Below are positions 54,115 through 61,963 of a DNA stretch of 64,000 bases, one piece after another. The DNA lies in contig NZ_JAFBCD010000001.1 in assembly GCF_016907545.1 (NCBI RefSeq), positions 186,001 through 250,000 of the forward strand. The letters run 5' to 3'. Position numbers and translations under genes: made by a program. Under the pieces are notes generated by a model. The model was not told the DNA's origin. It saw nothing but the letters and a program-made list of their open reading frames with translations, and ran no database searches. This DNA comes from Paenarthrobacter ilicis (GTDB taxonomy: Bacteria > Actinomycetota > Actinomycetes > Actinomycetales > Micrococcaceae). The first letter of the stretch is position 1. Each line of letters begins with the position of its first letter.

Positions 54115-54138
54115 GCCGTCGGAGAGCCTGCGCCGCTG
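54115..54138 (+). repeat. Direct repeat copy 2, beyond the transporter block
   Basis: Exact copy of the 24 nt at 47755-47778, 6,360 bp further right, four nucleotides before the stop codon of the FadR-type gene (54143). It has no coding role here. Together the two copies bracket the five-gene MFS/ABC operon. Confidence 0.9.
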
Positions 54139-54142
54139 GCGG

Positions 54143-54844
54143 CTACGCCTCCAGCACGTACGTCTTCAGGTCATCCAGGGTCTGCTGCATGTGCGCGTCC
54201 ATGGCAAGCCGGGCCTCGTGGGGGTTGCGCGAATCCAGCGCCGCCGCGATCTTCCGGTGGTGGCCGATTGCGTGTTCCTGGATCTCGCGGACGGCCGAGG
54301 TCTGCGCGCGGCGGGCTTCCAGGACCCGGTGCAGGGGTTCGAACAGGACGGCAACGAACACATTGCCGGAGGCGTGGAGGATGACGTCGTGGAAGGCGAG
54401 ATCGGCCTCCACGAACGCAGCGAGGTCATTGGCCTCATGGGCGTTCTGCATGTTCTCAACGTGGCGGTGGAGGGTGCGGAGTTCCTCATCGGAGATCCGT
54501 TCCGCGGCCAACTCGCAGGCTCCGGTTTCCAGCATGCGGCGGAGCTCAATGAGCTGAATGGCAGCCACCGCGTCCTTGGTTCCTTCTGAGGCGGCCCTGA
54601 GGACGGCCTCCAGCGAAGCCCACTGGTTCAGGGGATTGACGAAGGTCCCACGCCCGCGTTCCACGCTGAGGATCCGCTGGGCTTCCAGGGTTTTCATAGC
54701 TTCCCGCACGGTCATGCGGCTCACCTCATGGCGGGCGCTGAGCTCCAGTTCGCCGGGCACCACCGTTCCTGGCGGAAACTCGCCCGCTACGATGCGGTCC
54801 AGCAACTCATCAGCTACGACGCCGACCAGTGACTTGCGTGCCAT
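54143..54844 (-). CDS. GntR-family regulator, FadR subfamily
   Basis: A 233-aa repressor. The winged helix ADELLDRIVAGEFPPGTVVPGELELSARHEVSRMTVREAMKTLEAQRILSVERGRGTFVNP fills the N-terminal 75 residues. The C-terminal FCD effector domain has the metal-binding Asp/His pattern in ADLAFHDVILHASGN, HHRKIAAALDSRN and DAHMQQTLDDL. ATG 54844 is used; the frame extends upstream but without a ribosome site. Two matching palindromic operators lie in the divergent promoter region, so it should control both itself and the acid-sugar operon. Confidence 0.93.
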   Translation of the reverse strand: MARKSLVGVVADELLDRIVAGEFPPGTVVPGELELSARHEVSRMTVREAMKTLEAQRILSVERGRGTFVNPLNQWASLEAVLRAASEGTKDAVAAIQLIELRRMLETGACELAAERISDEELRTLHRHVENMQNAHEANDLAAFVEADLAFHDVILHASGNVFVAVLFEPLHRVLEARRAQTSAVREIQEHAIGHHRKIAAALDSRNPHEARLAMDAHMQQTLDDLKTYVLEA

Positions 54845-54895
54845 GTATCCCCGTTTCTCCACTCCCGCCGGCCCCCAATGTCCAGAGGCTGGCTG

Positions 54896-54908
54896 GATGT
54901 CTGACATC
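54896..54908. promoter_or_regulatory. FadR-type operator 1
   Basis: Palindrome GATGTC-T-GACATC followed by TTAC. It shares the 17-nt layout GATGTCnGACATCTTAC with the site at 54987. It lies just upstream of the regulator gene and would mediate autoregulation. Confidence 0.82.
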
Positions 54909-54986
54909 TTACGCTGGCGTGGCGCCCGGTAAGGGAGGGCACCTTGCGTCGGGAAGAGCCGTGTGTCACACTAACAATCAAATGTT

Positions 54987-55001
54987 AGATGTCAGACATC
55001 T
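54987..55001. promoter_or_regulatory. FadR-type operator 2
   Basis: Palindrome AGATGTC-A-GACATCT followed by TAC, 48 bp before the kinase start. The TGTCnGACA core is typical of FCD-domain GntR regulators. Position near the promoter of the divergent operon predicts repression until the acid sugar or a derivative is present. Confidence 0.85.
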
Positions 55002-55049
55002 TACATTCATGAAACCGCAACAGAATTCTCCACTAATGGAGTGCCCACG

Positions 55050-56564
55050 ATGGAGTGCACAGTGACCCTAGAAGCCGACGTTCTGGCCGCCTTCCCTGCG
55101 GAAGTCCAGATCCCTGCACAGCTGGTGGCAGATGCCGTTGCCGCATCCTCGACCACCAAGCCCCGCGTCCTGGTTGTCCTTGATGACGACCCCACCGGCA
55201 CACAGTCCGTTGCGGACCTGGCTGTCCTCACCCGCTGGGAGGTGGCGGACTTCTCCTGGGCCTTTGCCCACATCAAGGAGCAGCAAACCAACCCGGCCGT
55301 TTACGTGCTGACCAACACCCGGAGCCTGGACCCGGCAGAAGCCGCGGCCCGCAACGAGGAAATCGTCCGTAACGCACTGGCCGCCGCAGCACCCGCAGGC
55401 CTGGCGCTGGGCTTTGTCAGCCGCAGCGACTCCACCCTCCGGGGCCACTACCCGTTGGAGCCGGACGTCATTGCAGCCACCGTGGCCGCCGAGACCGGCG
55501 AAACCACCGACGGTGTGGTGATTGTCCCGGCATTCCCCGACGCCGGCCGCGTCACCATTGGCGGTGTGCACTACATGCGCGCCGACGCCGGCGCACTGAC
55601 TCCCGTGGCTGAGACGGAATTCGCCAAGGATGCCTCCTTCGGCTTCGCGAACTCCGAGATGGCCAAATATGTGGAGGAAAAGTCCCAGGGCCGCTTCCCG
55701 GCCAGCGAGGTGATCGTCCTGGACCTGAACATCATCCGCGCCGGAGCAGCAGCAGGCGATCCCGCAATCTCCGCCAAGGCTATTGCCGATGCCCTGGAGG
55801 CCGCCACCGATTCCACCCCGATCGTGGCTGATATTGTCACCGAGAACGACTTCCGAGCCCTGGCGCTGGGACTTGATGAGGCAGAACGACGCGGCAAGAA
55901 ACTCCTCTACCGCGTGGGTCCTCCCTTTGTCCGCGGCCGCCTGGGCCAGGAAATCCGCACCGCGTTGACCTCTGAAGAGGCGTACGCCGGCAACACTCCC
56001 TCCACAGCTGGGGGCCTGATTGTGGTGGGCTCGCACGTTGGACTCACCACCCGCCAGCTCAACGACCTGACCTCGCAGCACAGCTCGGCGCGCATCATCG
56101 AGATCGACGTCGAGAAGCTCATTGCCGGAACCAAAACCGAGGGCGAAGCAGAAGCCGACGCCTACATTGAAACCGTCGTGTCCGACGTCGTCGAAGCCCT
56201 TCACAAGGGCGACGTGATTGTCCACACCAGCCGCCTGCTCATCAAAACCGACGATCCCGCAGCAAGCCTGAAGATCGCCCGCACAGTCTCTGCCGCCGTC
56301 GTGGCCGTGGTGAACCGGACGCTCAAAACCTTCCCGCCGCGGTTCGTCATCGCCAAGGGCGGCATCACCTCCTCTGACGTAGCCGCCCATGGCCTTGAAA
56401 TCCGTCACGCCATTGTCCGTGGCCCCATGCTGCCGGGCATCGTGTCCCTGTGGGAGCCGGTGGACGGTCCCGCCAAGGGGATCCCTTACATCGTCTTCGC
56501 CGGCAACGTGGGTGACGACCAGTCCCTGACCCAGGTCACCCGCAAGCTCAGCGCCACTTTCTAA
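55050..56564 (+). CDS. Four-carbon acid sugar kinase family protein (DUF1537)
   Basis: A 504-aa ATP-dependent kinase of the OtnK/DtnK family that phosphorylates threonate or erythronate-type acids. The N-terminal sugar-binding domain shows VVLDDDPTGTQSVADL and FVSRSDSTLRGHYPLEPD. The C-terminal nucleotide-binding domain has FVIAKGGITSSDVAAHGLEIRHAIVRGPMLPGIVSLWE and IVFAGNVGDDQSL. GGAG is 8 nt before ATG 55050. The next gene, 25 nt on, encodes the dehydrogenase. Confidence 0.92.
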   Translation: MECTVTLEADVLAAFPAEVQIPAQLVADAVAASSTTKPRVLVVLDDDPTGTQSVADLAVLTRWEVADFSWAFAHIKEQQTNPAVYVLTNTRSLDPAEAAARNEEIVRNALAAAAPAGLALGFVSRSDSTLRGHYPLEPDVIAATVAAETGETTDGVVIVPAFPDAGRVTIGGVHYMRADAGALTPVAETEFAKDASFGFANSEMAKYVEEKSQGRFPASEVIVLDLNIIRAGAAAGDPAISAKAIADALEAATDSTPIVADIVTENDFRALALGLDEAERRGKKLLYRVGPPFVRGRLGQEIRTALTSEEAYAGNTPSTAGGLIVVGSHVGLTTRQLNDLTSQHSSARIIEIDVEKLIAGTKTEGEAEADAYIETVVSDVVEALHKGDVIVHTSRLLIKTDDPAASLKIARTVSAAVVAVVNRTLKTFPPRFVIAKGGITSSDVAAHGLEIRHAIVRGPMLPGIVSLWEPVDGPAKGIPYIVFAGNVGDDQSLTQVTRKLSATF

Positions 56565-56589
56565 AAGCACACATTCAATGGAGAACACC

Positions 56590-57492
56590 ATGACCAGCAG
56601 CAACTACACCATCACCGTCCTGGGCCTCGGCGCCATGGGCCTGCCCATGGCAACCCGTCTGGCCTCGCAGCTCACTGTCCACGGATTCGACATCGCCGAG
56701 CCCCGCCTGGAGCTCGCTGCTGAAGCCGGCATCAAGACCTTCGCTTCCGCGCGGGAAGCCTCCCAGGGCGCCGACGCCCTCCTGCTCGCGGTCCGCAACG
56801 GTGAGCAGCTCAACGACGTCCTGTTTGGCGAGAATGGTGTGGCCAGCGTGCTGAAGCCGGGCGCCGTCGTGATCCTCGGCAGCACCGTTGGCACCGAAGC
56901 CATCCCGGCCACTGTCGCCAAGCTGGCCGAGTACGGCGTCGCACTGGTGGATGCCCCGCTGTCCGGTGGCCCCAAGCGCGCCGGCGAAGGCGACCTGCTG
57001 ATCGTTGTGGGCGCCGAGCCTGAAGCGCTGGAGAAGGCCCGCCCGGCCCTGGAACTCCTGGCCTCCACCCTGAGCATCGTGGGCGACAAGCCGGGCGATG
57101 GCCAGGCACTCAAGACCGTCAACCAGCTGCTGTGCGGCGTCCACATTGCTGCCGCAGCCGAGGCCATGGCCTTGGCGGACGCACTGGGATTGGACCAGGC
57201 GAAGACCCTGGCTGCGCTGGAGGCCGGAGCCGCCGGATCGTTCATGTTGTCCAACCGTGGCCCGCGCATCCTTGAGGCGTACACGGAGGACGGCGCCGAG
57301 GTCCTCAGCCGCTTGGACATCTTCGTCAAGGACATGGGCATCGTGGGCAAGGCCACCCGTTCAGCCGGCCTCGCCGCGCCCGTTGCCGCTGCTGCCGAAC
57401 AGCTTTACCTGCTGGGCCAGGCCCAGGGCCTCGCCGCTGCCGACGATTCCGCCGTCATCAAGGTTGTTGCGCCCACCAAGCGCACCGCCTGA
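56590..57492 (+). CDS. NAD(P)-dependent beta-hydroxyacid dehydrogenase (threonate dehydrogenase-like)
   Basis: A 300-aa member of the 3-hydroxyisobutyrate dehydrogenase family. The Rossmann motif is TITVLGLGAMGLPMATRLASQ. The substrate-binding DAPLSGGPKRAGEGDL and the catalytic Lys in DGQALKTVNQLLCG are intact. The fit is with LtnD, which oxidises threonate to 2-oxo-tetronate. GGAGA precedes ATG 56590. A GC-rich hairpin lies after the stop, before the permease gene. Confidence 0.93.
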   Translation: MTSSNYTITVLGLGAMGLPMATRLASQLTVHGFDIAEPRLELAAEAGIKTFASAREASQGADALLLAVRNGEQLNDVLFGENGVASVLKPGAVVILGSTVGTEAIPATVAKLAEYGVALVDAPLSGGPKRAGEGDLLIVVGAEPEALEKARPALELLASTLSIVGDKPGDGQALKTVNQLLCGVHIAAAAEAMALADALGLDQAKTLAALEAGAAGSFMLSNRGPRILEAYTEDGAEVLSRLDIFVKDMGIVGKATRSAGLAAPVAAAAEQLYLLGQAQGLAAADDSAVIKVVAPTKRTA

Positions 57493-57506
57493 CCCCCATA
57501 AGAACC

Positions 57507-57540
57507 GCGACGACGGCGGTCCCCCCTTCGTCGTCGTCGC
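57507..57540 (+). terminator. Intra-operon hairpin between dehydrogenase and permease
   Basis: GCGACGACG (57507-57515) pairs with CGTCGTCGC (57532-57540) around a 16-nt C/T-rich loop. It is followed by ordinary sequence rather than a T-run, so it may only reduce downstream expression. Confidence 0.55.
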
Positions 57541-57589
57541 ACCTCCCACCAGTCATCATGTAACTGGTACGTCAAAGGAGACACCCCCA

Positions 57590-59056
57590 ATGAATCCCCT
57601 CATCAACTCGCTGATGGTCAGCGCCGCAGACGCGCCGGCCATCAAGCCCGCAGTGGAGCTGGGTACCCCGCTGCTCCTGACCATCGCAGCGGCGGGCATC
57701 GCCCTTCTGCTGGTGCTGATCATCCGCTTCAAGATCCAAGCTTTTGTTGCCTTGCTGGCCGTCAGCATCCTGGTGGGTGTAGCCGCCCAGATCCCGCTCA
57801 AGGACATCTTCACCGTGGTGACCAACGGCGTGGGAAGCACCATGGGCAAGGTGGCTTTGCTGATCGCCCTTGGCGCCATCCTGGGCCGGATGATTGAGGT
57901 GTCCGGTGGCGTCCAGTCCCTGGCCACCCACTTCACGGACAAGTTGGGTGCCAAGCGGGTAGCAGTGGCCCTGACGGCCGTGGGCTTCCTGGTGGCCATC
58001 CCCGTGTTCTTCGAGGTGGGCGTGATCGTCTTGGTGCCGATCGTCTATGCTTTCGCCAAGATCGCCAAGGTCCACCCCATCAAGTTCGGCCTCCCCATGG
58101 CGGGCATCATGCTGTCCATCCACGTTGCGGTGCCGCCGCACCCGGGCATTGTTGCCGGTGCCGGTGTGTTCGGTGCCGACATCGGGCTCATCACCATGAT
58201 CTCCCTGATTATCTGCATCCCGCTGGGCTTCCTGTCCTACTGGGTTGCCAGCATTATGAACCGCAAGGAATACGAGCTCCTTCCCGGCGTGAAGCAGCAG
58301 GTGGAAGAATTCGGTTCCGATTCCCTGGTCCACGTGGGCCATGACGGTCCCGGCGCCCGCGCCATCGCTCCTCCCCGTCCGGGCCTGATCATGTTCCTGA
58401 TCGCCGCCCCGATCGTTCAGATCCTCCTGGGTACGGTGGGCACGCTGACCATCCCCAAGGACAACTACTGGTTCGGCGTGGCCACTTTCATCGGCAACCC
58501 GTTCTTTGCCCTCCTGGTGGCCGTGGCCCTGTCCTTCTTCCTGCTGGCGGTCCGCCGCAACTGGTCGCTCAAGGAGACCGGCGAGATCTTCGAAGGCGCA
58601 CTGCCTCCCATCGCATCCATCCTCATGGTGGTTGCAGCTGGTGGCGTCTTCGGTGAAGTCCTTCGCACCTCCGGCATTGGCGCCGCACTGTCCCACACCC
58701 TGGACAGCCTGGGGCTCCCGGTCATCGTGCTGGGCTTCATCATCTCCCTGGCACTCCGCGCCGCACAGGGTTCGGCAACCGTAGCTATTGTGACCACCAC
58801 CGGCCTGCTCACGTCCGCCGTCATGGAAGGCGGCTACACGCCCGCCCAGATCGCAGTGATCGTGATCGCCATCGGCTTCGGCGCACTGGGCCTGTCACAC
58901 GTGACCGACGCAGGCTTCTGGACAGTCATCCGCTACTACGGCCTCACAGTGTCCGACGGCCTCAAGACGTGGACCGTGCTCACCACCATCCTTGGCTTGG
59001 CCGGCTTTGTCCTCACCTACGTGGCCTGGATCCTTGTGGGAGGCCTGGCACACTGA
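57590..59056 (+). CDS. GntP-family acid-sugar permease
   Basis: A 488-aa transporter with about 13 membrane helices. It has the GntP signatures LIALGAILGRMIEVSGGVQSLA, FFEVGVIVLVPIVYAFAK and the late segment LRAAQGSATVAIVTTTGLL. It should take up the gluconate- or threonate-like acid used by the kinase and dehydrogenase. ATG 57590 has AAAGGAG 9 nt upstream. The stop shares one base with the aldolase start (TGATG). Confidence 0.94.
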   Translation: MNPLINSLMVSAADAPAIKPAVELGTPLLLTIAAAGIALLLVLIIRFKIQAFVALLAVSILVGVAAQIPLKDIFTVVTNGVGSTMGKVALLIALGAILGRMIEVSGGVQSLATHFTDKLGAKRVAVALTAVGFLVAIPVFFEVGVIVLVPIVYAFAKIAKVHPIKFGLPMAGIMLSIHVAVPPHPGIVAGAGVFGADIGLITMISLIICIPLGFLSYWVASIMNRKEYELLPGVKQQVEEFGSDSLVHVGHDGPGARAIAPPRPGLIMFLIAAPIVQILLGTVGTLTIPKDNYWFGVATFIGNPFFALLVAVALSFFLLAVRRNWSLKETGEIFEGALPPIASILMVVAAGGVFGEVLRTSGIGAALSHTLDSLGLPVIVLGFIISLALRAAQGSATVAIVTTTGLLTSAVMEGGYTPAQIAVIVIAIGFGALGLSHVTDAGFWTVIRYYGLTVSDGLKTWTVLTTILGLAGFVLTYVAWILVGGLAH

Positions 59057-59937
59057 TGCGCACTTCCCTGGACTCCCTGGTCGGCTCTGCGCTGGCCTCC
59101 CGCTCCGCAGTTCCGGCTTTCACCTGCTACGACTTCACCACGGCTTTGGCAGTGGTGGCGGCCGCCGAGGAAGCGCGCTTGGGTGTGATCCTGCTGGTGG
59201 CACCCAAAACGGCGGCCACCTCCAACGGGCTCCGGCTCATTGCGGCCCTGCGCGGGTTGGCTGACTCTGCTGATGTGCCGGTGTCGGTCCAACTGGACCA
59301 CGCCTCCGATCTGCAGATCATCCTGGATTCTGTGGCCGCCGGCGCGGACGCGGTCCTGGCTGACGGTTCGTCCTTGCCCTATGAGGACAACATCGCCCTG
59401 GTCCGCCAAGTCCGTGCCGCGCTGGACGCGGAAGGGGCTTCCGCCGTCGTGATCGAAGCGGAGCTTGGCGGCCTTGCGGGGGACGAGGACAAGGCGTTCG
59501 GTGCCGATGATTCAGCGCACGACGCCGGTACACCAGTTGCGGGGCTCACCAACCCTGCGCAGGTGGCTGACTTCGTGGAGCGAACGGGTGCGCAGCTACT
59601 GGCCATTGCCGTGGGAAACGTACACGGCAAGTACAAGGGGGAGCCCAATATCCGCTGGGACGTGCTGCAGGATGTTGCAGCCAAGACCGACGTGCCGTTG
59701 GTGCTCCACGGCGCATCCGGCATCCCCGCTGATGAGCTCGCCAAGGCACCATCCATGAACGTGGGCAAGGTGAACTTCAACACGGAGTTGCGCACCGGAA
59801 TTCTGACCACTCTTGAGACTGAAACCTCCGCGCACCGCGCGGACGGGGAGAACCTCCAGGGATTGCTGGCCCGCTGGAACAGCTCGGCATCAACGTTTGC
59901 CGGGACCACGCTGGAGTTGCTCAGCGCAAATCACTGA
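59056..59937 (+). CDS. Class II fructose-bisphosphate-aldolase-like enzyme
   Basis: A 293-aa zinc aldolase of the FBA/tagatose-bisphosphate type. Zinc ligands and catalytic residues are visible in VSVQLDHASDLQ (Asp/His), VIEAELGGLAG (Glu), AVGNVHGKYKGEP (His), LVLHGASGIP (His) and KVNFNTELR. It probably cleaves the phosphorylated 3-oxo- or 2-oxo-acid produced by the two preceding enzymes. The known erythronate/threonate pathways use a decarboxylating OtnC-type aldolase instead; this one is a different fold. It overlaps the GntP gene by one base and ends the operon. Confidence 0.92.
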   Translation: MRTSLDSLVGSALASRSAVPAFTCYDFTTALAVVAAAEEARLGVILLVAPKTAATSNGLRLIAALRGLADSADVPVSVQLDHASDLQIILDSVAAGADAVLADGSSLPYEDNIALVRQVRAALDAEGASAVVIEAELGGLAGDEDKAFGADDSAHDAGTPVAGLTNPAQVADFVERTGAQLLAIAVGNVHGKYKGEPNIRWDVLQDVAAKTDVPLVLHGASGIPADELAKAPSMNVGKVNFNTELRTGILTTLETETSAHRADGENLQGLLARWNSSASTFAGTTLELLSANH

Positions 59938-59981
59938 GCGCGGCACCGGACCACGGGACAAGGGGAGGCTAGGATCGGAAC

Positions 59982-60374
59982 ATGATCCTGGCCTCCCTTA
60001 TTTTCGCAGCGGTTGCCGCACTCCTCCACATCTATATCTTCACCATGGAGTCCATTAACTGGACCAAGCCCAAAACCTGGAAGACGTTCAACATCGCCTC
60101 CCAGGCTGACGCCGAAACCACCAAGCCGTTGGCCTACAACCAGGGTTTCTACAACCTGTTCCTGGCCCTTGGCGCGTTGATTGGAATCGTCGCGGTGGCT
60201 GCCGGTGCTCCGCAGGTGGGCTGGACGTTGATCTTCAGCTGCTGCGGCTCCATGCTTTTGGCTGCGCTGGTCCTGGCTGCCAGTGGCAAGAAGAACCTCA
60301 GGCCGGCGACTATCCAGGGCACGACGCCTCTCCTGGCCGTTCTGCTGGGCGTGTTGGCACTGACCTTGGCCTGA
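59982..60374 (+). CDS. DUF1304 family membrane protein
   Basis: A 130-aa protein with four hydrophobic helices. LASLIFAAVAALLHIYIFTMESINW and LAYNQGFYNLFLALGALIG are the conserved DUF1304 motifs. Function is unknown. It is separate from the acid-sugar operon (44 nt gap) and precedes a complex hairpin. Confidence 0.9.
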   Translation: MILASLIFAAVAALLHIYIFTMESINWTKPKTWKTFNIASQADAETTKPLAYNQGFYNLFLALGALIGIVAVAAGAPQVGWTLIFSCCGSMLLAALVLAASGKKNLRPATIQGTTPLLAVLLGVLALTLA

Positions 60375-60391
60375 TTCTCCGCGGGTTTCCC

Positions 60392-60461
60392 GCTGTTCCT
60401 TCGCTCACCCGCGATTCCGTCGCCGGCCCGCGACGGAATCGCGGGCCGGCAACGGAACAGC
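60392..60461. terminator. Complex stem-loop region with mutually exclusive hairpins
   Basis: Outer arms GCTGTTCC (60392-60399) and GGAACAGC (60454-60461) enclose a perfect 13-bp stem (60411-60423 with 60430-60442). An alternative stem CCGGCCCGCG (60423-60432) with CGCGGGCCGG (60440-60449) overlaps it, so only one can form at a time. It lies between two convergent genes. Confidence 0.75.
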
Positions 60462-60466
60462 TTGGC

Positions 60467-60886
60467 CTAGGACTCCGGGGGACCGGACTGGGCCGCGGCC
60501 TCGTCCATCCAGAGCACTTCCCAGTGGTGGCCGTCCAGGTCCTTGAACGCACGGCTGTACATGAACCCGTGATCCTGGGCGTCGTAGGTCTCGGTTCCCC
60601 CTGCTTCAAGGGCCTTGGAGGCCACGGCATCCACGGCTTCACGGCTCTCGGCCGAGAGCGCCACGATCGCCGCGGTGGATGACTTGGTGTCCGCAATGGG
60701 ATTCTTGGTGAATTCGCTGAACTTGGCGTGGGTCAGGAGCATCGCATAGATGGTGTCGCTGATGACCACGCAGGCCGCGGTTTCATCGGTGAAGTTGGGG
60801 TTGATGGAGTAGCCCAGCGCCGTGTAGAAGTTCTTCGAAGCCTCGAGGTTGCTCACGGGCAGGTTCACAAAAATGGAGGTTGTCAT
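60467..60886 (-). CDS. VOC-superfamily (glyoxalase-like) protein
   Basis: A 139-aa protein of two VOC half-domains: MTTSIFVNLPVSNLEASKNFYTALGYSINPNFTDETAACVVISD and AFKDLDGHHWEVLWMDEAA. The final DxxGHxxE is the usual metal-binding end. Relatives are often annotated as lactoylglutathione-lyase-like or bleomycin-resistance-like; function here is unknown. ATG 60886 is used; ATG 60898 adds four residues. Confidence 0.87.
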   Translation of the reverse strand: MTTSIFVNLPVSNLEASKNFYTALGYSINPNFTDETAACVVISDTIYAMLLTHAKFSEFTKNPIADTKSSTAAIVALSAESREAVDAVASKALEAGGTETYDAQDHGFMYSRAFKDLDGHHWEVLWMDEAAAQSGPPES

Positions 60887-60983
60887 GGCTCCGATCATGC
60901 CGGTGAATGAGGACAACGTCCAGAGTCTCTTCTGGTAGACGGCCCACGTTGCCACCGCATGATTTACGTGCCAGTCTCAAGAC

Positions 60984-61328
60984 ATGACCGAGCATACGGA
61001 TTCACTGGCAGACTCGTTCCGCCCCGGCGTCACCACCGTGCGTAATGACAAGTTTCACCGCTACGAGCTTCACGTGGACGGGGAGCTGGCAGTGATAGCC
61101 CAGTTCCTGGACAGGCCCGGCCACATCGACTTTGTTCACACGGAAACCAAGCCTCAGTTCACGGGCCAGGGGCTGGCGAAAGTCTTGGCCCATTTTGCCT
61201 TGGACGACGTCGTTGCCTCCGGGAAGCGCATCATCCCGCATTGCCCGTACATCGCGGCCTACCTCAAGAAGCACGAGGGTTATGAGCAGGATGTTGACTG
61301 GCCCGCGGAGAAGCCAGCCGCTCAGTAA
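60984..61328 (+). CDS. GNAT-like N-acetyltransferase, YidJ/Gcn5-related small type
   Basis: A 114-aa protein of the short Gcn5-related group. IDFVHTETKPQFTGQGLAKVLAHFALDDVVASGKRIIPHCPYIAAYLKKHEGYEQDV contains the acetyl-CoA loop QGLAKVL and the CPYIAAYLKKH end typical of this group. Substrates are unknown. Its last 65 nt overlap an antiparallel gene. Confidence 0.88.
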   Translation: MTEHTDSLADSFRPGVTTVRNDKFHRYELHVDGELAVIAQFLDRPGHIDFVHTETKPQFTGQGLAKVLAHFALDDVVASGKRIIPHCPYIAAYLKKHEGYEQDVDWPAEKPAAQ

Positions 61329-61815
61329 CGGATCCGGCCAGGAAGACCACTGCGTCCTGTTCGTCGCATATGGCTTTGCCGCGGCACGACCCAAGCACCT
61401 GCATTGCGCTGATGATGCTGCCGCCGTGAAGGTGGTCTGACTCGGTCACTTCGTAGGAAAACGTCCTGAGAACCGACTGTCCGGGTGCCAGGACCGCGAT
61501 CCGGAGATCGGCTTCCGGCGGTGCAGAGCCGTAGCACAGCCGCTCCATTCCCTCGTTGGTGAGCGACCGCGGAACAAGCCGTATGTCCCGCACATGGCTG
61601 GTTGAATCGTTGAAGATCCACGCCGCAAACACCACGGTCTCCCCGGGACTTGCCACTGCTGCGTCGGCTGCATGGATGAGGACCAGGTGCCCGGAATTCT
61701 TATGGCGCGCCAGTATCCCGGACCGGCCACGTGCCCGCGGATGGTGGGAAGGCGGAAGCAGTTTCCGGGCGGCTTTCATCAGCCTGAAGGGGGTTCGGGG
61801 GCGCTGGTTTTTCAC
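61264..61815 (-). CDS. Hypothetical protein, possible beta-sandwich domain
   Basis: Function not recognised. The 183-aa protein has a basic N-terminus (RPRTPFRLMKAARKLLPPSHHPRARGR) without a membrane helix, then an Ig-like region: VLIHAADAAVASPGETVVFAAWIFNDSTSHVRDIRLVPRSL and VLAPGQSVLRTFSYEVTESD. Its 3' end runs 65 nt into the GNAT gene on the other strand; its last 40 residues may therefore be non-homologous padding. It is supported by the open frame and the beta-rich pattern only. Confidence 0.6.
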   Translation of the reverse strand: MKNQRPRTPFRLMKAARKLLPPSHHPRARGRSGILARHKNSGHLVLIHAADAAVASPGETVVFAAWIFNDSTSHVRDIRLVPRSLTNEGMERLCYGSAPPEADLRIAVLAPGQSVLRTFSYEVTESDHLHGGSIISAMQVLGSCRGKAICDEQDAVVFLAGSVTERLASPRASQHPAHNPRAS

Positions 61816-61922
61816 GAATCTCGCCTGGCTCCTGGGAAGGGTTGAGAGGGGTTCGACTTACTAGTGCCAGCTCTCACCCGAACGTGACGCGGGTGCCGGG
61901 CTTATCTACAGGGTTAAAGCGT

Positions 61923-61950
61923 TTGATTCAAGTCATACGCGATGTAATGT
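61923..61950 (+). promoter_or_regulatory. Sigma-70-like promoter for the fused sigma-factor gene
   Basis: TTGATT (61923-61928) and TAATGT (61945-61950) are separated by 16 bp. A start about 7-8 nt after the -10 would fall near 61958, almost on ATG 61964, so the mRNA could be leaderless. No Shine-Dalgarno precedes that ATG. Confidence 0.5.
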
Positions 61951-61963
61951 CACACTATTGTTT

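Noticed and set aside
47780..54138. The repeat-bracketed block as a standard integrative element or IS composite
   Set aside because: No integrase, recombinase, transposase or inverted terminal repeats were seen; only the direct repeat itself supports insertion, so no mobile_element feature is called.
55068..56603. 511-aa frame antisense to the acid-sugar kinase
   Set aside because: Composition is that of a GC-rich shadow frame (GGHGG, HVGDH repeats) and the kinase on the plus strand has family motifs.
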